Shown one piece after another: positions 1 through 8,350 of a stretch of 64,000 bases of DNA; the stretch's first letter is position 1; each line of letters starts with the position of its first letter. Location of the stretch: positions 372,001 through 436,000 of the forward strand of contig NZ_JABCNG010000005.1 in the NCBI RefSeq assembly GCF_012932495.1, read 5' to 3'. A program made the translations under genes and the position numbers. The notes under the pieces were generated by a model that was not told where the DNA came from, did not search any database, and saw nothing but the letters and a program-made list of their open reading frames with translations. This DNA comes from Novosphingobium sp. SG919 (GTDB lineage: Bacteria; Pseudomonadota; Alphaproteobacteria; Sphingomonadales; Sphingomonadaceae).

Positions 1-4
1 CGTA

Positions 5-1078
5 GTGGAGCCCTTTGCATCGGTGCGCGCGGTCACGACGGAACGGCGCTTTAAGAAGAAGTTCGGCTTCGTACCCCAGGAGGGCGACTGGGTGGAACTA
101 AAGATCAGGCCGCGCTTCTGGGACGGTGAGACGATCGCCTTCCATGCCCAACTCACGCCCGATGGCTATGTTCAACATAGCCGCGGCGTGCTGGAAGATG
201 CGCGTCTGCTATTCGGCCGCGATGAGGAACCAAAAGCGCCGCAGCCTGTCGGCGCATCGGTTGCCCCTCTGTTGCAGAAGGCAACGAAGGTCGCGCAACT
301 CTGTCAGTTCCCGAGCGGTGCGGCCGGTCAGCTCGCGAAAGCGCGGAATATTTTGCAGGCCCTGGCCGCCGTCAAGGATGTGCAGGTCCGCGACGTCGGC
401 CAGGCCAGCTTCATCAGTTTTCTTGATGCGAAGGGCAAGGTTCTGGGACATTTCGACGCCGGCTGGCCTATCTCCTACAACGCACACACGGCGCCCGCGA
501 GAGCCCCTGCGATTACCGGCACGGCGCCCGTGATCCTGTCCCATTGGGACTGGGATCATCTGCACGGCTATTACCGGTGCAAGGCACTGCAATCGGTCCA
601 ATGGCTCACACCGGTGCAGGTGATGGGACCAGGCGCGAGCAAGATCGCCACTCAGCTTCACGCGAAGAGCCTTCTCATTGGCTATAGCGGTGCTGCGGTT
701 CTAACGGTCGGCGGCGCGACGCTTCTACAATGCACCGGCCCGGCGCGCTTGAACGACAATGGCCTGTCGTTGGCTCTGACGCTCGCCTCCCAGCTGACCG
801 CGCTGCTTGTCGGGGATGCCGGGTACGACGCGCTCGGCAGCTGGCCCATGGGCAAGACGTTCGACTATCTGGTTGTGACCCATCACGGCGCCGACTTCAC
901 CGGCACGGTGCCGACCGCCACGCTGGCGGCGAACCGTGGGATTATCTCGGTCGGTTACAAGAATATCTACAAACACCCGCGCACCAGCGCGACCAAACAG
1001 CACAGGACGGCCGGCTGGAACCTGGAGCGGACCAGCAGGATCGGCACCATTCCACGTGGCGACAAAGTCCTGAGCTGA
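5..1078 (+). CDS. MBL-fold (metallo-beta-lactamase superfamily) hydrolase, possibly cut by the window edge
   Basis: The protein (357 aa from the GTG at 5) carries a metal-binding motif SHWDWDHLHG at about residues 178-187, a variant of HxHxDH. Further metal-ligand-like segments are VGDAGYD (about 270) and VVTHHGAD (about 290). This is the ComEC/Rec2-like MBL fold, normally a zinc hydrolase. The substrate cannot be told. The frame is open to the window edge, so the true start may lie upstream. The first 130 residues match no domain I recognise. It converges on the DUF4238 gene with a 60-bp gap and may belong to the same accessory cluster. A second, unrelated-looking MBL protein occurs at 20431-21765. 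Confidence 0.7.
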   Translation: MEPFASVRAVTTERRFKKKFGFVPQEGDWVELKIRPRFWDGETIAFHAQLTPDGYVQHSRGVLEDARLLFGRDEEPKAPQPVGASVAPLLQKATKVAQLCQFPSGAAGQLAKARNILQALAAVKDVQVRDVGQASFISFLDAKGKVLGHFDAGWPISYNAHTAPARAPAITGTAPVILSHWDWDHLHGYYRCKALQSVQWLTPVQVMGPGASKIATQLHAKSLLIGYSGAAVLTVGGATLLQCTGPARLNDNGLSLALTLASQLTALLVGDAGYDALGSWPMGKTFDYLVVTHHGADFTGTVPTATLAANRGIISVGYKNIYKHPRTSATKQHRTAGWNLERTSRIGTIPRGDKVLS

Positions 1079-1138
1079 CGATGGCGGGAATGGCATTGGG
1101 GGAGATCATGGTGCTGCAGCGTTCCCGTTGCGGTGAGG

Positions 1139-2044
1139 CTACTCGCCACCACCGCGCTTCTGCCAGCGGGCGCCATGAGTTGTAGTCCGATCGAAACCAT
1201 AACCCGCCCAGCGAAGGTCATCGTCCAGATAGGGATCGTCAGCGAGGAGGTAGCGGACGGTCATGCTGTTGGCGTGCTGAACCAGATATTGCCGATTGAT
1301 CATACGCGCTGCATCTGGGGGCATGGTGGAGTGGCTAAGGCCGGGCGGTCCGCCCGCGATAATGAAGGCTCCGCAGGTCCGGTCGAGCGTAAGCCACCAG
1401 GTTCGCAGGTCATTGAACACGGCGCCGAAGACAGATTGCCGACCAGGGGCAGAGATCATCAGCGTCGGGTTCGTCGAGGTTCGGAACGGAACCGGAGAGT
1501 GGCAGACCATCACCTTGATGGTGTCAGCATCGGCAGGGATCGTCGTGTCCATTGCTCCTTCGCGGAAAAGGGCGTGCGCGTGATCAGCCGATGCGGCGAT
1601 CCATGCGTGCATCTCCCGCTCGTCCTCGTCGAGATCAGCGTCGAGATGACCGCCTGTGAACCGGGTGGATTCAGCCTCGATGAAGCGCAGCGTTTCGAGG
1701 TTCCGGCGCTGGAGGTGGCGGGCGAACCCATAGATCGGAACCTTGTCTGCGTCGGAGAGGGCGGCGGATTGACCTTCAACGATCTTTTTCCATGTCGGTC
1801 CTTTGGAGAATGGGGTCTCGATCACGTGGTTGATCGGGCCTTCGATCGAACCGGCGACGCCGTTCTCGACATAGTCATGCAGGGCGTCCTCATAGCCGAT
1901 GCGGTCTATGGATTTGCGGTCGATGGCTAGGACGTCACCATGCCGTTCGACGACGCGAACTTTGTTCGCATCGTCCGCGCACGCGAAGCGCCGAAGATAG
2001 AATTGCGGCACATAATGGTGGCGCTTGGGGCGTCCGGCGGTCAT
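1139..2044 (-). CDS. DUF4238 domain-containing protein
   Basis: This 301-aa protein opens with the hallmark of DUF4238, RPKRHHYVPQFYLRRF at residues 5-20, and keeps the family length of roughly 270-320 aa. DUF4238 proteins are of unknown biochemical function and occur as accessory genes, often near defence or mobile functions. Its start codon overlaps the stop of the upstream HEPN-like gene by 4 bp (ATGA), so the two are almost certainly translated together. There is no signal peptide or membrane segment, so the protein is presumably cytoplasmic. The family call is firm; a defence role is inference from context. Confidence 0.8.
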   Translation of the reverse strand: MTAGRPKRHHYVPQFYLRRFACADDANKVRVVERHGDVLAIDRKSIDRIGYEDALHDYVENGVAGSIEGPINHVIETPFSKGPTWKKIVEGQSAALSDADKVPIYGFARHLQRRNLETLRFIEAESTRFTGGHLDADLDEDEREMHAWIAASADHAHALFREGAMDTTIPADADTIKVMVCHSPVPFRTSTNPTLMISAPGRQSVFGAVFNDLRTWWLTLDRTCGAFIIAGGPPGLSHSTMPPDAARMINRQYLVQHANSMTVRYLLADDPYLDDDLRWAGYGFDRTTTHGARWQKRGGGE

Positions 2045-2580
2045 TGGGATGCTGCCTTGGCAGGGTCCCCATCCGAGGCGGGCGAAGCCCTTGTCTCGAT
2101 ATCGAAGCCGTCGATCGACAAACCGACGATCATATTGATGAACATCTTTGCCTCAGCGATGATCGCCTCGGCCTCGTCCCTGTTGCTGAATGACCCTTGG
2201 TGGACGACGGCGTTGCGCACCTTGTTGATCTTGGTCGCCGAGCTGATGAGAGCTTTTGCCGTCGGGCTTGTCGTCGGTGTTGCGAAGAAGACGGGCACGA
2301 AGAGGCGTTCGACCTTCAGCGGCAGACCATTGGCCCAGCGCAGGAACTGGTCGATGATGGCTGCATCGAACTGGGTCTTCTTGCTCCATTCGGTACGAAC
2401 CGCATAGTTGGCAGCGATCTCGGCGGCAGTGGCGCAGCGAACGATTGCAGCAGAGGGTTCGTCGCGTCCATGCAGACCCGACAGCTTAGTCCATTGCGAC
2501 TGTAGCTTCTCGAGATCGCTTCTCTCGTTATAGGCCTTCCTCGCAGATTTTCGGTGAGCATCGGCTTTTGTTTGTGCCAC
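2041..2580 (-). CDS. Small protein with HEPN-like RNxxxH motif
   Basis: The reading frame is open from 2688, but the GTG at 2580 is preferred because a G-rich run precedes it and the upstream residues look non-coding. This gives 179 aa. The notable feature is RNAVVH at about residues 122-127 in a predicted all-helical context (KINKVRNAVVHQG). This fits the RNxxxH catalytic motif of HEPN ribonucleases, which act in toxin-antitoxin and abortive-infection systems. The stop overlaps the DUF4238 start by 4 bp. The motif is plainly seen, but membership of the HEPN superfamily is inference and needs a profile or structure search. Confidence 0.6.
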   Translation of the reverse strand: MAQTKADAHRKSARKAYNERSDLEKLQSQWTKLSGLHGRDEPSAAIVRCATAAEIAANYAVRTEWSKKTQFDAAIIDQFLRWANGLPLKVERLFVPVFFATPTTSPTAKALISSATKINKVRNAVVHQGSFSNRDEAEAIIAEAKMFINMIVGLSIDGFDIETRASPASDGDPAKAASQ

Positions 2581-2718
2581 GCGTACCCCCCCCTGTTGGA
2601 CTGGCGGCGCTCGACAATATCGTATGACTGGTGCCTCGGCGAGGAATTGTTGACTTGCAACCGCGTGAGATTCCTTCACCTTCCGCAAAGCGCGCCGAGA
2701 GTTGCGCCGGGGGTTTTG
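2581..2718. promoter_or_regulatory. Divergent promoter region between the two candidate defence operons
   Basis: This 138-bp gap separates the divergent starts of the HEPN-like/DUF4238 pair (-) and the three-gene nuclease operon (+). It must hold promoters for both. A TTGACT that could be a -35 element on the + strand lies near 2650, but no convincing -10 partner was found. A run of C/G residues (2585-2593) acts as the purine-rich region ahead of the - strand GTG start. Confidence 0.4.
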
Positions 2719-3354
2719 ATGACGTCGACCGTAGACCAGTTACCGAGGGTCTTTCGGGCCAATCTTGGGCGCTTCTTCGAGCGTGTAATCGAGCCGGCCA
2801 TGGAGAACCTGCGAACCCATCCGGTGCTGGAGATCGGCGAGACAAGCAGCCTCGACCTGTTCCTCGATCGGGCCGCAGCCCAAGTGGACAATTACACCGC
2901 CAATGAGGCGGCGAAGGCGTTCACCCTGACCCTCGCGGGTCTGTTCGAGCGTCAGCTGAGCCGCTGGGCCCGGGCGATACAGGATGCAGGGCTTGCCGAC
3001 ATGAGCGGGTTCAGCGGGTTCGAAGCGTTGCTTCGCGGTTGCGCCGAAGAGACCGGGATTGATCTGGCGTTGGGTGGCCTGCGCGAGGACCTGACGGAGA
3101 TGTTCGTCGCTGCCAACGTCGTGCGGCATGGTGAGGGTAGGTCCTGCGAGCGGCTGCGCGAACTGGCGCCCGACCTCTGGGACGAGGACGCCGGTGACTA
3201 TCACGATCTCCTTCCCGGGACGGCGATTGCGAGCGAGCATGTCCGCATCAGGCAAGGCGACTTGGCGCGCTACATCCGTGCGACGACGCGCTTCTGGGGC
3301 CTTGTCGATCCACTTCCGCTCGCGGTGATCCAACCGCCCTATGGACAGGCGTGA
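2719..3354 (+). CDS. Hypothetical helical protein, first gene of the nuclease operon
   Basis: The ATG at 2719 is preferred over upstream in-frame codons because it follows a G-rich stretch (gccgggggttttg). The product is 211 aa and looks mostly alpha-helical. A segment ANVVRHGEGRS near residue 140 resembles the Arg-His motif of some HEPN-like proteins, but it is not a clean RNxxxH. No known domain is recognised. The gene overlaps the next one by 14 bp. Its place at the head of an operon ending in a restriction-type nuclease suggests a shared function, perhaps sensing or regulation. Confidence 0.65.
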   Translation: MTSTVDQLPRVFRANLGRFFERVIEPAMENLRTHPVLEIGETSSLDLFLDRAAAQVDNYTANEAAKAFTLTLAGLFERQLSRWARAIQDAGLADMSGFSGFEALLRGCAEETGIDLALGGLREDLTEMFVAANVVRHGEGRSCERLRELAPDLWDEDAGDYHDLLPGTAIASEHVRIRQGDLARYIRATTRFWGLVDPLPLAVIQPPYGQA

Positions 3355-4138
3355 CCCCGTGCCGGAGATGTGCGAGCCCGATGACGAAAAGCCGCGCTAT
3401 CGCAGCATCTCCGAGATTGGCCGGAGCGATCTCTTCGAGGCGCTGAAGTCGCTGGCCGGATTTGCGGACAATCCGTTTTTGGTCATGCAGGCGAGCCAGC
3501 TTTGCCATGTCGACAATCTGCTCAACGGTCTTGAGCAGAAGGTGCTCGAGGACATGGCCGCGGAGGGTCAGCCCCGCTCGAACCTCGCCATGGTGCAGGC
3601 ACTTTCGCCGATGTGGATTTTCGCCGCCTATGAGCTGTTGCGGACCTGGCGGCAGCGTTGCGAAGAGGTCCTGAAGCTGGCCGACAATGGCGGCTTCGAT
3701 CAAAAGGCGACGCACCTCGAGCGGGAACTGGGTTATCGCCACTATGATCGGGAGCTTCGTGCCCAGCAGCTGCGTGACGCCGAGGAGCGACCCGAACTTG
3801 TGGAACAGATGCGCATCGATCTGCGACGCACCGAAATGGGCTTTACCACGCTGGAATTCATCAGGGTGGCTCTGGCGAAGCATGAGGTCAGCAAGAAAGG
3901 GAACAAGAAGCCCATCGCATTCGCGCCGGGCCTTGCCCTACCCAATCGCTACACCGGCTCGATGGACTATGAAATGAGCAACGGCGGCGCGATCATCAGC
4001 TATGTCTCCCGCCGTGATATTGCGGAGACGATCCGGCATTTCCCAGAGGCGGAAAACCCCAGCGACGAGGACCTGACTGGTTTTCGGCAGTATATGAACC
4101 CACCCGATGTTGAGCCGCCGGGCGGGAACGCGCCATGA
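3341..4138 (+). CDS. Hypothetical protein, middle gene of the nuclease operon
   Basis: This 265-aa protein is not recognised. It is rich in charged helices (for example around residues 60-160), has no signal peptide or transmembrane stretch, and ends in a Pro/Gly-rich tail. The start at 3341 overlaps the previous gene by 14 bp, and the stop overlaps the nuclease start by 4 bp (ATGA). That argues for a single translationally coupled operon. The function is unknown; the position between a helical protein and a PD-(D/E)XK nuclease suggests a complex component. Confidence 0.65.
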   Translation: MDRRDPVPEMCEPDDEKPRYRSISEIGRSDLFEALKSLAGFADNPFLVMQASQLCHVDNLLNGLEQKVLEDMAAEGQPRSNLAMVQALSPMWIFAAYELLRTWRQRCEEVLKLADNGGFDQKATHLERELGYRHYDRELRAQQLRDAEERPELVEQMRIDLRRTEMGFTTLEFIRVALAKHEVSKKGNKKPIAFAPGLALPNRYTGSMDYEMSNGGAIISYVSRRDIAETIRHFPEAENPSDEDLTGFRQYMNPPDVEPPGGNAP

Positions 4139-5205
4139 GCGAGGAGACCGCGGCGCCCCGCCAACCAAAGCCGTTCGACCTGTTTGCGTCTCTTGCCGCT
4201 TTCGCGCAGCAACATCGGATCGCTCTCAACGATCCGACGCTGATTGACCGCTTCATGGCGGACGCAAGACCGAGGCTCGAGACGGCTTTGACCGACGCGC
4301 CTCTGGTGCATGGCTCGCGCACCGAGCGGCTTTTTGAAGCCACGGTGCTGACACTCGGGCGCTATCGGATGTTCAAGTGCGAGGATATCGGGCGTGTGCA
4401 TAGTGCCACCAAAGCGCGGGCGCCGGACTTTCGCGTGGTGCTCGGAGATGGCGAGCAATGGCTGATCGAGGTCAAGAATATGCGAGGCGAGGAGCCGCTT
4501 GAGCAGAACTTCACGATGTCGGCGGCCTATCTCGGATCGCTCCAGTCCTACGCCGACATGGTGGGCACGCCGCTGAAGCTCGCGATCTTCTGGTCGCTCT
4601 GGAATATCTGGACGATTGTGTCGCCCGGGCGCTTCCGGCGCGAAGATGGCGGGCTGCGCATCGACATGCAGGAGGCCGTAAAGGCCAATGAGTTCGGGAA
4701 GCTCGGCGAGACCCTGATCATGACAAAGCCACCTTTGAAGCTGGTGCTCGACGCGGACCGGACGAAGCCGCGAACTCTGAACCCGGAGGGGATGGCGGAG
4801 TTCATCATCGTCGGTGCGCGCCTCTATAGTGGTGATACGGAGCTGATTGATCCGAGGGATCGCCGGCTGGCCCAAATCCTGATGCTGTTTGGGGATTGGC
4901 CTGTTGGCGCTCCTGTTGCGCTGATGGACGGGGATGCCATTGGAGGCGTAGAGTATGTTTCGCGTCCTGAGGAGGAATCCGATCAGGGCTTTGATGGGAT
5001 CGGCTGGGCGAGCCGGATCTTCAGCCGCTATTATGCGACGCAGACTTTGGACGGCGACCAGGTGATCCAGCTCAATGGCGAGGCTGTGCCCGACTGGTTC
5101 GCGCCGCTCGGCGATTGGGACTTCAGGAACAGCAAGCTTCCGTTATGGCTCGGCCACGTCCAGCCCAATAGCGACCGCAACGGCACTGAGGCTGATGTTC
5201 ACTGA
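4135..5205 (+). CDS. PD-(D/E)XK superfamily nuclease-like protein
   Basis: The 356-aa product contains a textbook restriction-endonuclease-like core: APDFR at about residues 96-100 (Asp98), then WLIEVKN at about 109-115 (Glu112, Lys114), with a conserved-looking ERLFEATVLTLGRY helix (64-77) in front. The D...ExK spacing fits the metal-dependent nuclease fold used by restriction and anti-phage enzymes. The C-terminal 200 residues have no recognised domain and could mediate target recognition. It is the last gene of the 2719-5205 operon. The fold is well supported by motif; DNA cleavage and a defence role are inferred. Confidence 0.7.
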   Translation: MSEETAAPRQPKPFDLFASLAAFAQQHRIALNDPTLIDRFMADARPRLETALTDAPLVHGSRTERLFEATVLTLGRYRMFKCEDIGRVHSATKARAPDFRVVLGDGEQWLIEVKNMRGEEPLEQNFTMSAAYLGSLQSYADMVGTPLKLAIFWSLWNIWTIVSPGRFRREDGGLRIDMQEAVKANEFGKLGETLIMTKPPLKLVLDADRTKPRTLNPEGMAEFIIVGARLYSGDTELIDPRDRRLAQILMLFGDWPVGAPVALMDGDAIGGVEYVSRPEEESDQGFDGIGWASRIFSRYYATQTLDGDQVIQLNGEAVPDWFAPLGDWDFRNSKLPLWLGHVQPNSDRNGTEADVH

Positions 5206-5355
5206 TCGACTGATCGGGCATTTCGCCGCTTGAGCGTCCTTCATGTCGCCTGTTCGAAAGGTTGAACCACGGAAGTTAACTAGGACCGGAGCTTTTGAGA
5301 AACTGCCTTCCGCCGAGCTTCCATCCGGTCTGCCGACAAAAGGCTGGGCCTCGCT

Positions 5356-5514
5356 ATGGCGCTCGCGCTCGGTCTTCACGAGCTGGCGCCGATTGCTATG
5401 AAATACGCCGCCATCGGCCGTTTCGCCTTCGGTCCGACACGGTTAGAGTGGACAAGCGCGAGCAGGGTCGCAGCTCTGTTGGAGCGCTTCCGCTCACACG
5501 CGCTCAATAGATGA
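5356..5514 (+). pseudogene. Remnant of an HWE/HisKA_2-type sensor histidine kinase
   Basis: A short open frame of 52 codons encodes LALGLHELAPIAMKYAAIG followed by TRLEW. This closely resembles the N-box region of HWE/HisKA_2 histidine kinases (typically LxLxLHELATNAxKYGAL...). Only this scrap of the ATPase domain is present, with no kinase sequence before or after it. It is therefore read as a decayed fragment inside the 325-bp gap (5206-5530) between the nuclease and HU genes. The rest of that gap shows nothing recognisable. Confidence 0.5.
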
Positions 5515-5530
5515 TAAGAGAGTTTGATCG

Positions 5531-5806
5531 ATGAATAACAGTGACATCGCCGACGCCATTGCAGCGAACCACGGGATCGCGAAGGCCGAGGCCAAGAAGC
5601 TTGTCGACGCCGTCTTCGCCGTGATCGCGGATAGCGCGGCGAAAGGCGAAGAGGTTTCCTTGGCTGGGTTCGGCAAGTTCAAGGTGAAGGACCAGCCTGA
5701 GCGCCAAGGTCGTAATCCTGCAACGGGCGACGCGATCACGATCGCGGCGTCGAAGAAGCTCGGTTTCACAGCTGCCAAGGCGGTAAAGGATCGTCTGAAC
5801 GGCTGA
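5531..5806 (+). CDS. HU family DNA-binding protein
   Basis: The protein is 91 aa, the normal HU length. It starts MNNSDIADAIA and contains the signature GFGKFKVKDQPERQGRNPAT, which holds the beta-arm and the conserved RNP motif that inserts into the DNA minor groove. HU dimers bend and compact DNA and assist recombination and replication. As an element-encoded copy it may help maintenance or transfer of the element. It sits alone between decayed sequence and a cupin gene. The family call is secure. Confidence 0.95.
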   Translation: MNNSDIADAIAANHGIAKAEAKKLVDAVFAVIADSAAKGEEVSLAGFGKFKVKDQPERQGRNPATGDAITIAASKKLGFTAAKAVKDRLNG

Positions 5807-5817
5807 TCCGAATCACG

Positions 5818-5854
5818 AGGCGCCGCCAGTCTGCTACAGCCGCTGTCGGCGCCT
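5818..5854 (+). terminator. Possible weak terminator hairpin after the HU gene
   Basis: The arms AGGCGCCG (5818-5825) and CGGCGCCT (5847-5854) are perfect inverted repeats of 8 bp with a 21-base loop, followed by TTCC. It lies 11 bp past the HU stop. The large loop and short T run make it a weak candidate. Confidence 0.35.
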
Positions 5855-5989
5855 TTCCGAGAATGCGTTGCCCCTCCACATGCGGACAAGTGAAAGCGAG
5901 GACGCCGGGGAAGAAAGGATCCTTTAGACCCGCTGAAATTGCACCTTATATTGCCTGGATCGTCTCCGGCAATCGGCGCCGGAAGAAGA

Positions 5990-6012
5990 TATCTCCTATC
6001 GCGATAGAGATA
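5990..6012. promoter_or_regulatory. Near-palindromic operator candidate upstream of the cupin gene
   Basis: The core TATCGCGATA is a perfect 10-bp palindrome, flanked by TATCTC on the left and GAGATA on the right, with one extra base in the left spacer. It lies about 45 bp ahead of the cupin start at 6057, where an operator would be expected. The cognate regulator is unknown. Confidence 0.4.
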
Positions 6013-6056
6013 CTGGCGTGATATTCTCGACGGACGTTCATCAGCAGGGGGGCGAC

Positions 6057-6725
6057 ATGAGAATTTTGCTGTCCGGTCTCGCGTTTCTTGGCGCGTCGTT
6101 GCTGACCCAGTCTGCATGGGCTCAGGCCACCACCCGTCCGTGTGGAACCGAGGAAGCGGTTGGCCCGGCCTGTCTGCTGACACGCCAGGCTCTCGCCTCA
6201 CTGCCGGTGGGCCCGCTCTACTGGCATCTAGATCGTTTCCCGTCGCAGGATGCGGCCGAGCGCGCGGCGACGCCGTCCAGCTCTGTCGTAAAGGCCTTCG
6301 GCGAGATTTGGCTCTTCACCATCGAACGCCGGTCATGGCGGGCAAAAGGCGGCGGACACGCATCCACGGTAGGGCCGCTCCCGGTCGAGCCCGCACAGAG
6401 CTACGCCGCCGAGTATCTGCGTTCGATCTTCACGCCGGGCATGACAGCCCCGCTTCACGTCCATTCAGGGCCGGAGGCGTTTTACGCGGTCACCGGCGAC
6501 ACCTGTCTCGAGACTCCGGAGGGGGTTCAGCTTGGCCACGGTCCCGGGAACAACCTCGTTATCAGGGGCGGGCCGCCGATGCTGCTGATGGCCACGGGAA
6601 AGGAGCCGCGGAAAGGCTTCGCCCTCATCCTGCACGATGCCAGCCAAGCGCCCACGACGTTGATACACGACTGGCATCCACAGGGCTTGTGTGAGCGCCG
6701 GGCCGCGCAGGGTCGCTCAAAATAG
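6057..6725 (+). CDS. Secreted cupin-domain protein
   Basis: The ATG at 6057 follows a GGGGGG-type ribosome site and opens a clear Sec signal peptide (hydrophobic residues 3-20, cleavage after QSAWA). The 222-aa product has a cupin barrel with TAPLHVHSGPEAFYAVTG at about residues 130-147; its HxH and Glu form the usual metal site. A DTCLETPEG segment follows. Cupins of this type include small periplasmic binding or oxidoreductase-like proteins; the substrate is unknown. The gene is monocistronic and preceded by a palindrome that may be its operator. Confidence 0.75.
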   Translation: MRILLSGLAFLGASLLTQSAWAQATTRPCGTEEAVGPACLLTRQALASLPVGPLYWHLDRFPSQDAAERAATPSSSVVKAFGEIWLFTIERRSWRAKGGGHASTVGPLPVEPAQSYAAEYLRSIFTPGMTAPLHVHSGPEAFYAVTGDTCLETPEGVQLGHGPGNNLVIRGGPPMLLMATGKEPRKGFALILHDASQAPTTLIHDWHPQGLCERRAAQGRSK

Positions 6726-6842
6726 GAAGCAGCCCCGCGTGAGAAACTGTCGTCAGCACCAAGCCAATCCCGAATGCCACACCGGCGATTTCAGTTGCGC
6801 CCTCGTTCTTTCTATGTTCTCCGTCACTGACGGAGGAAAACC

Positions 6843-7238
6843 ATGATCCGAGATTATCTCGCCAGCTACGATTATAACCTTCCCCTCGACGACGCGGCAG
6901 CGGATCCCGACCTGCCGCTGGTGCGACGCAGGCTCGCCAGCCTTGCCGCGAGCGAGGGGCTCGATGGCGGCTATTATGAGGCGCAGGAGCTGGCCGAAGC
7001 GTTTCTGGATGCTGCGCGTGAGGCCAATGCTGGAATAGAAGAGGATGATAGTCCAGCGCGGGTCCGTCTGCGTGATATCCTCGACCGTGAGCTCGCCTAT
7101 CAGCGCGAGCTTTTCGACGAGGTTTGTGGGCTCCCGCTGGCGGATGCCGCAGCGCATCTGGTCTGGCTCTCCGATCTGATGAAGAAGCGTGTCGATATGG
7201 CTGCGCCGATCACGGCGTTGCTTGGCTATCGGCACTGA
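6843..7238 (+). CDS. Conserved hypothetical protein, 131 aa
   Basis: A strong ribosome site (GGAGGAAAA, 5 bases before the ATG) and good codon use support this gene. The protein is acidic and predicted to be almost wholly helical, with no signal peptide, membrane segment or known motif. It stands alone in a 117-bp-flanked position between the cupin gene and a decayed gene on the other strand. The function is unknown. Confidence 0.65.
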   Translation: MIRDYLASYDYNLPLDDAAADPDLPLVRRRLASLAASEGLDGGYYEAQELAEAFLDAAREANAGIEEDDSPARVRLRDILDRELAYQRELFDEVCGLPLADAAAHLVWLSDLMKKRVDMAAPITALLGYRH

Positions 7239-7355
7239 GCGGCCGCTGAGCCCGCCGTTTGAGGTCCCACCTTACGAAGCGGCGCCGGTCCGCTTGGCGG
7301 CAAAGTCCTAAGGGCGTCTGTTGCTGTCGAAGTCCGGATGGCGAACAGCTGCCGG

Positions 7356-7888
7356 CTAAGCTCGGCCTAATGCCCAAGGACAGGATTCCACCCGGCGTGA
7401 TTGGTGGGGGGCGAGCGTTTCCAGCAGAAGACTCTCTGCGGCATCTGCCTCTTCTGAATTGACGAACGCGTCGACGGTGTAGGCCCCGCGCGCAAACTCT
7501 TCGCCCGGCGACTGAACATGGCCGTATAGGATGGAGGCCAGCAGCACAGGAGCAGCCAGGGCCAGCCCGGAGCCTGCGGTTCATAACGAGCGAAGACAAT
7601 TTCGGTCAGATAGAGGGACGATGGGCGGCGATCGAGCAGTGCCGGCGGCGCCAGTTTGGGGCGCTCGGCACAAAGAAACGCCTCAAACTCGACCTGTTCG
7701 GCAAGCGTCTCGAGGATCACCGGATAGTATCGGCCAAGTGCGAGGCCCCTGCCGCCGAAGCGTGACGGGATATCAATCAGAAGAATATCGGGTAGTGTCG
7801 GCAGCGATCGGCCATAATAGCAGCGCGTGGCGGCAAGCTCGTCGATGATACGTATAGTGCGAAAATTGGGGGCACCGTCTTTCGTTCG
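7356..7888 (-). pseudogene. Frameshifted, 5'-truncated hypothetical gene
   Basis: On the minus strand one frame runs from 7888 down to about 7520 and reads as coding sequence without a proper start (segments such as LPTLPDILLIDIPSRFGGRG, VILETLAEQVEFEAF and YLTEIVFARYEPQAPGWPW). The coding character then jumps to another frame (7547-7356: ILYGHVQSPGEEFARGAY, SEEADAAESLLLETLAPHQS). A stop at 7889-7891 blocks the 5' side. This is best explained by a broken gene with a frameshift near 7520-7550. The family is not recognised. A sequencing error is an alternative for the shift but not for the missing start. Confidence 0.4.
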
Positions 7889-8054
7889 TCAAGCAAAGTC
7901 GCAGACAGTCTGGCGCGATCGGATCAGCCAACATGTCGAGGTTGGCACGGCGAGGCCTAAGAACATCGGCGCTCCCGCGCGTAGGGGCATGGAATTTTGC
8001 CTCCTCAGTTCCCATATTGGGAGTGTAGTTCCGCAGCGACAAAAGAGGCGACGC

Positions 8055-8321
8055 ATGGCCAATGGCTGGGCGCCTGATGGCGCCGTCCAGGAACAGATCG
8101 AAGACAGCATCAAGGATGCGCTGGATGCGGCGCGTGCCCGCATGCCGAGCGGCGAGAGCCTCGAAGAATGCGAAGCATGTGGCGACGACATCCCGGAAAG
8201 CCGGCGGGCGGCGCTTCCGGGCGTACGAACCTGCGTTAGATGTCAAAGCGAGCGCGATCGTACGCATGTGACCTTCAGCGCGATCAACCGCCGCGGCAGC
8301 AAGGACAGCCAGCTGCGGTAA
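8055..8321 (+). CDS. TraR/DksA-family C4 zinc-finger protein
   Basis: This 88-aa protein has CEACGDDIPESRRAALPG at about residues 40-57, followed by CVRC about residues 60-63. This is the Cys4 zinc finger of DksA/TraR proteins. The length fits the short TraR-like type, which lacks the long coiled coil of DksA. These proteins bind the RNA polymerase secondary channel and shift transcription. Plasmid TraR copies mimic DksA plus ppGpp. The ATG at 8055 is chosen for the GAGGCG site in front; upstream in-frame residues look non-coding. Confidence 0.85.
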   Translation: MANGWAPDGAVQEQIEDSIKDALDAARARMPSGESLEECEACGDDIPESRRAALPGVRTCVRCQSERDRTHVTFSAINRRGSKDSQLR

Positions 8322-8350
8322 TCACCGCCCTTTTCAGCGATTGAGGTGAA

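Noticed and set aside
7773..8267. 164-codon minus-strand frame
   Set aside because: Overlaps the TraR/DksA zinc-finger gene and reads as Arg/Ala-rich shadow sequence.
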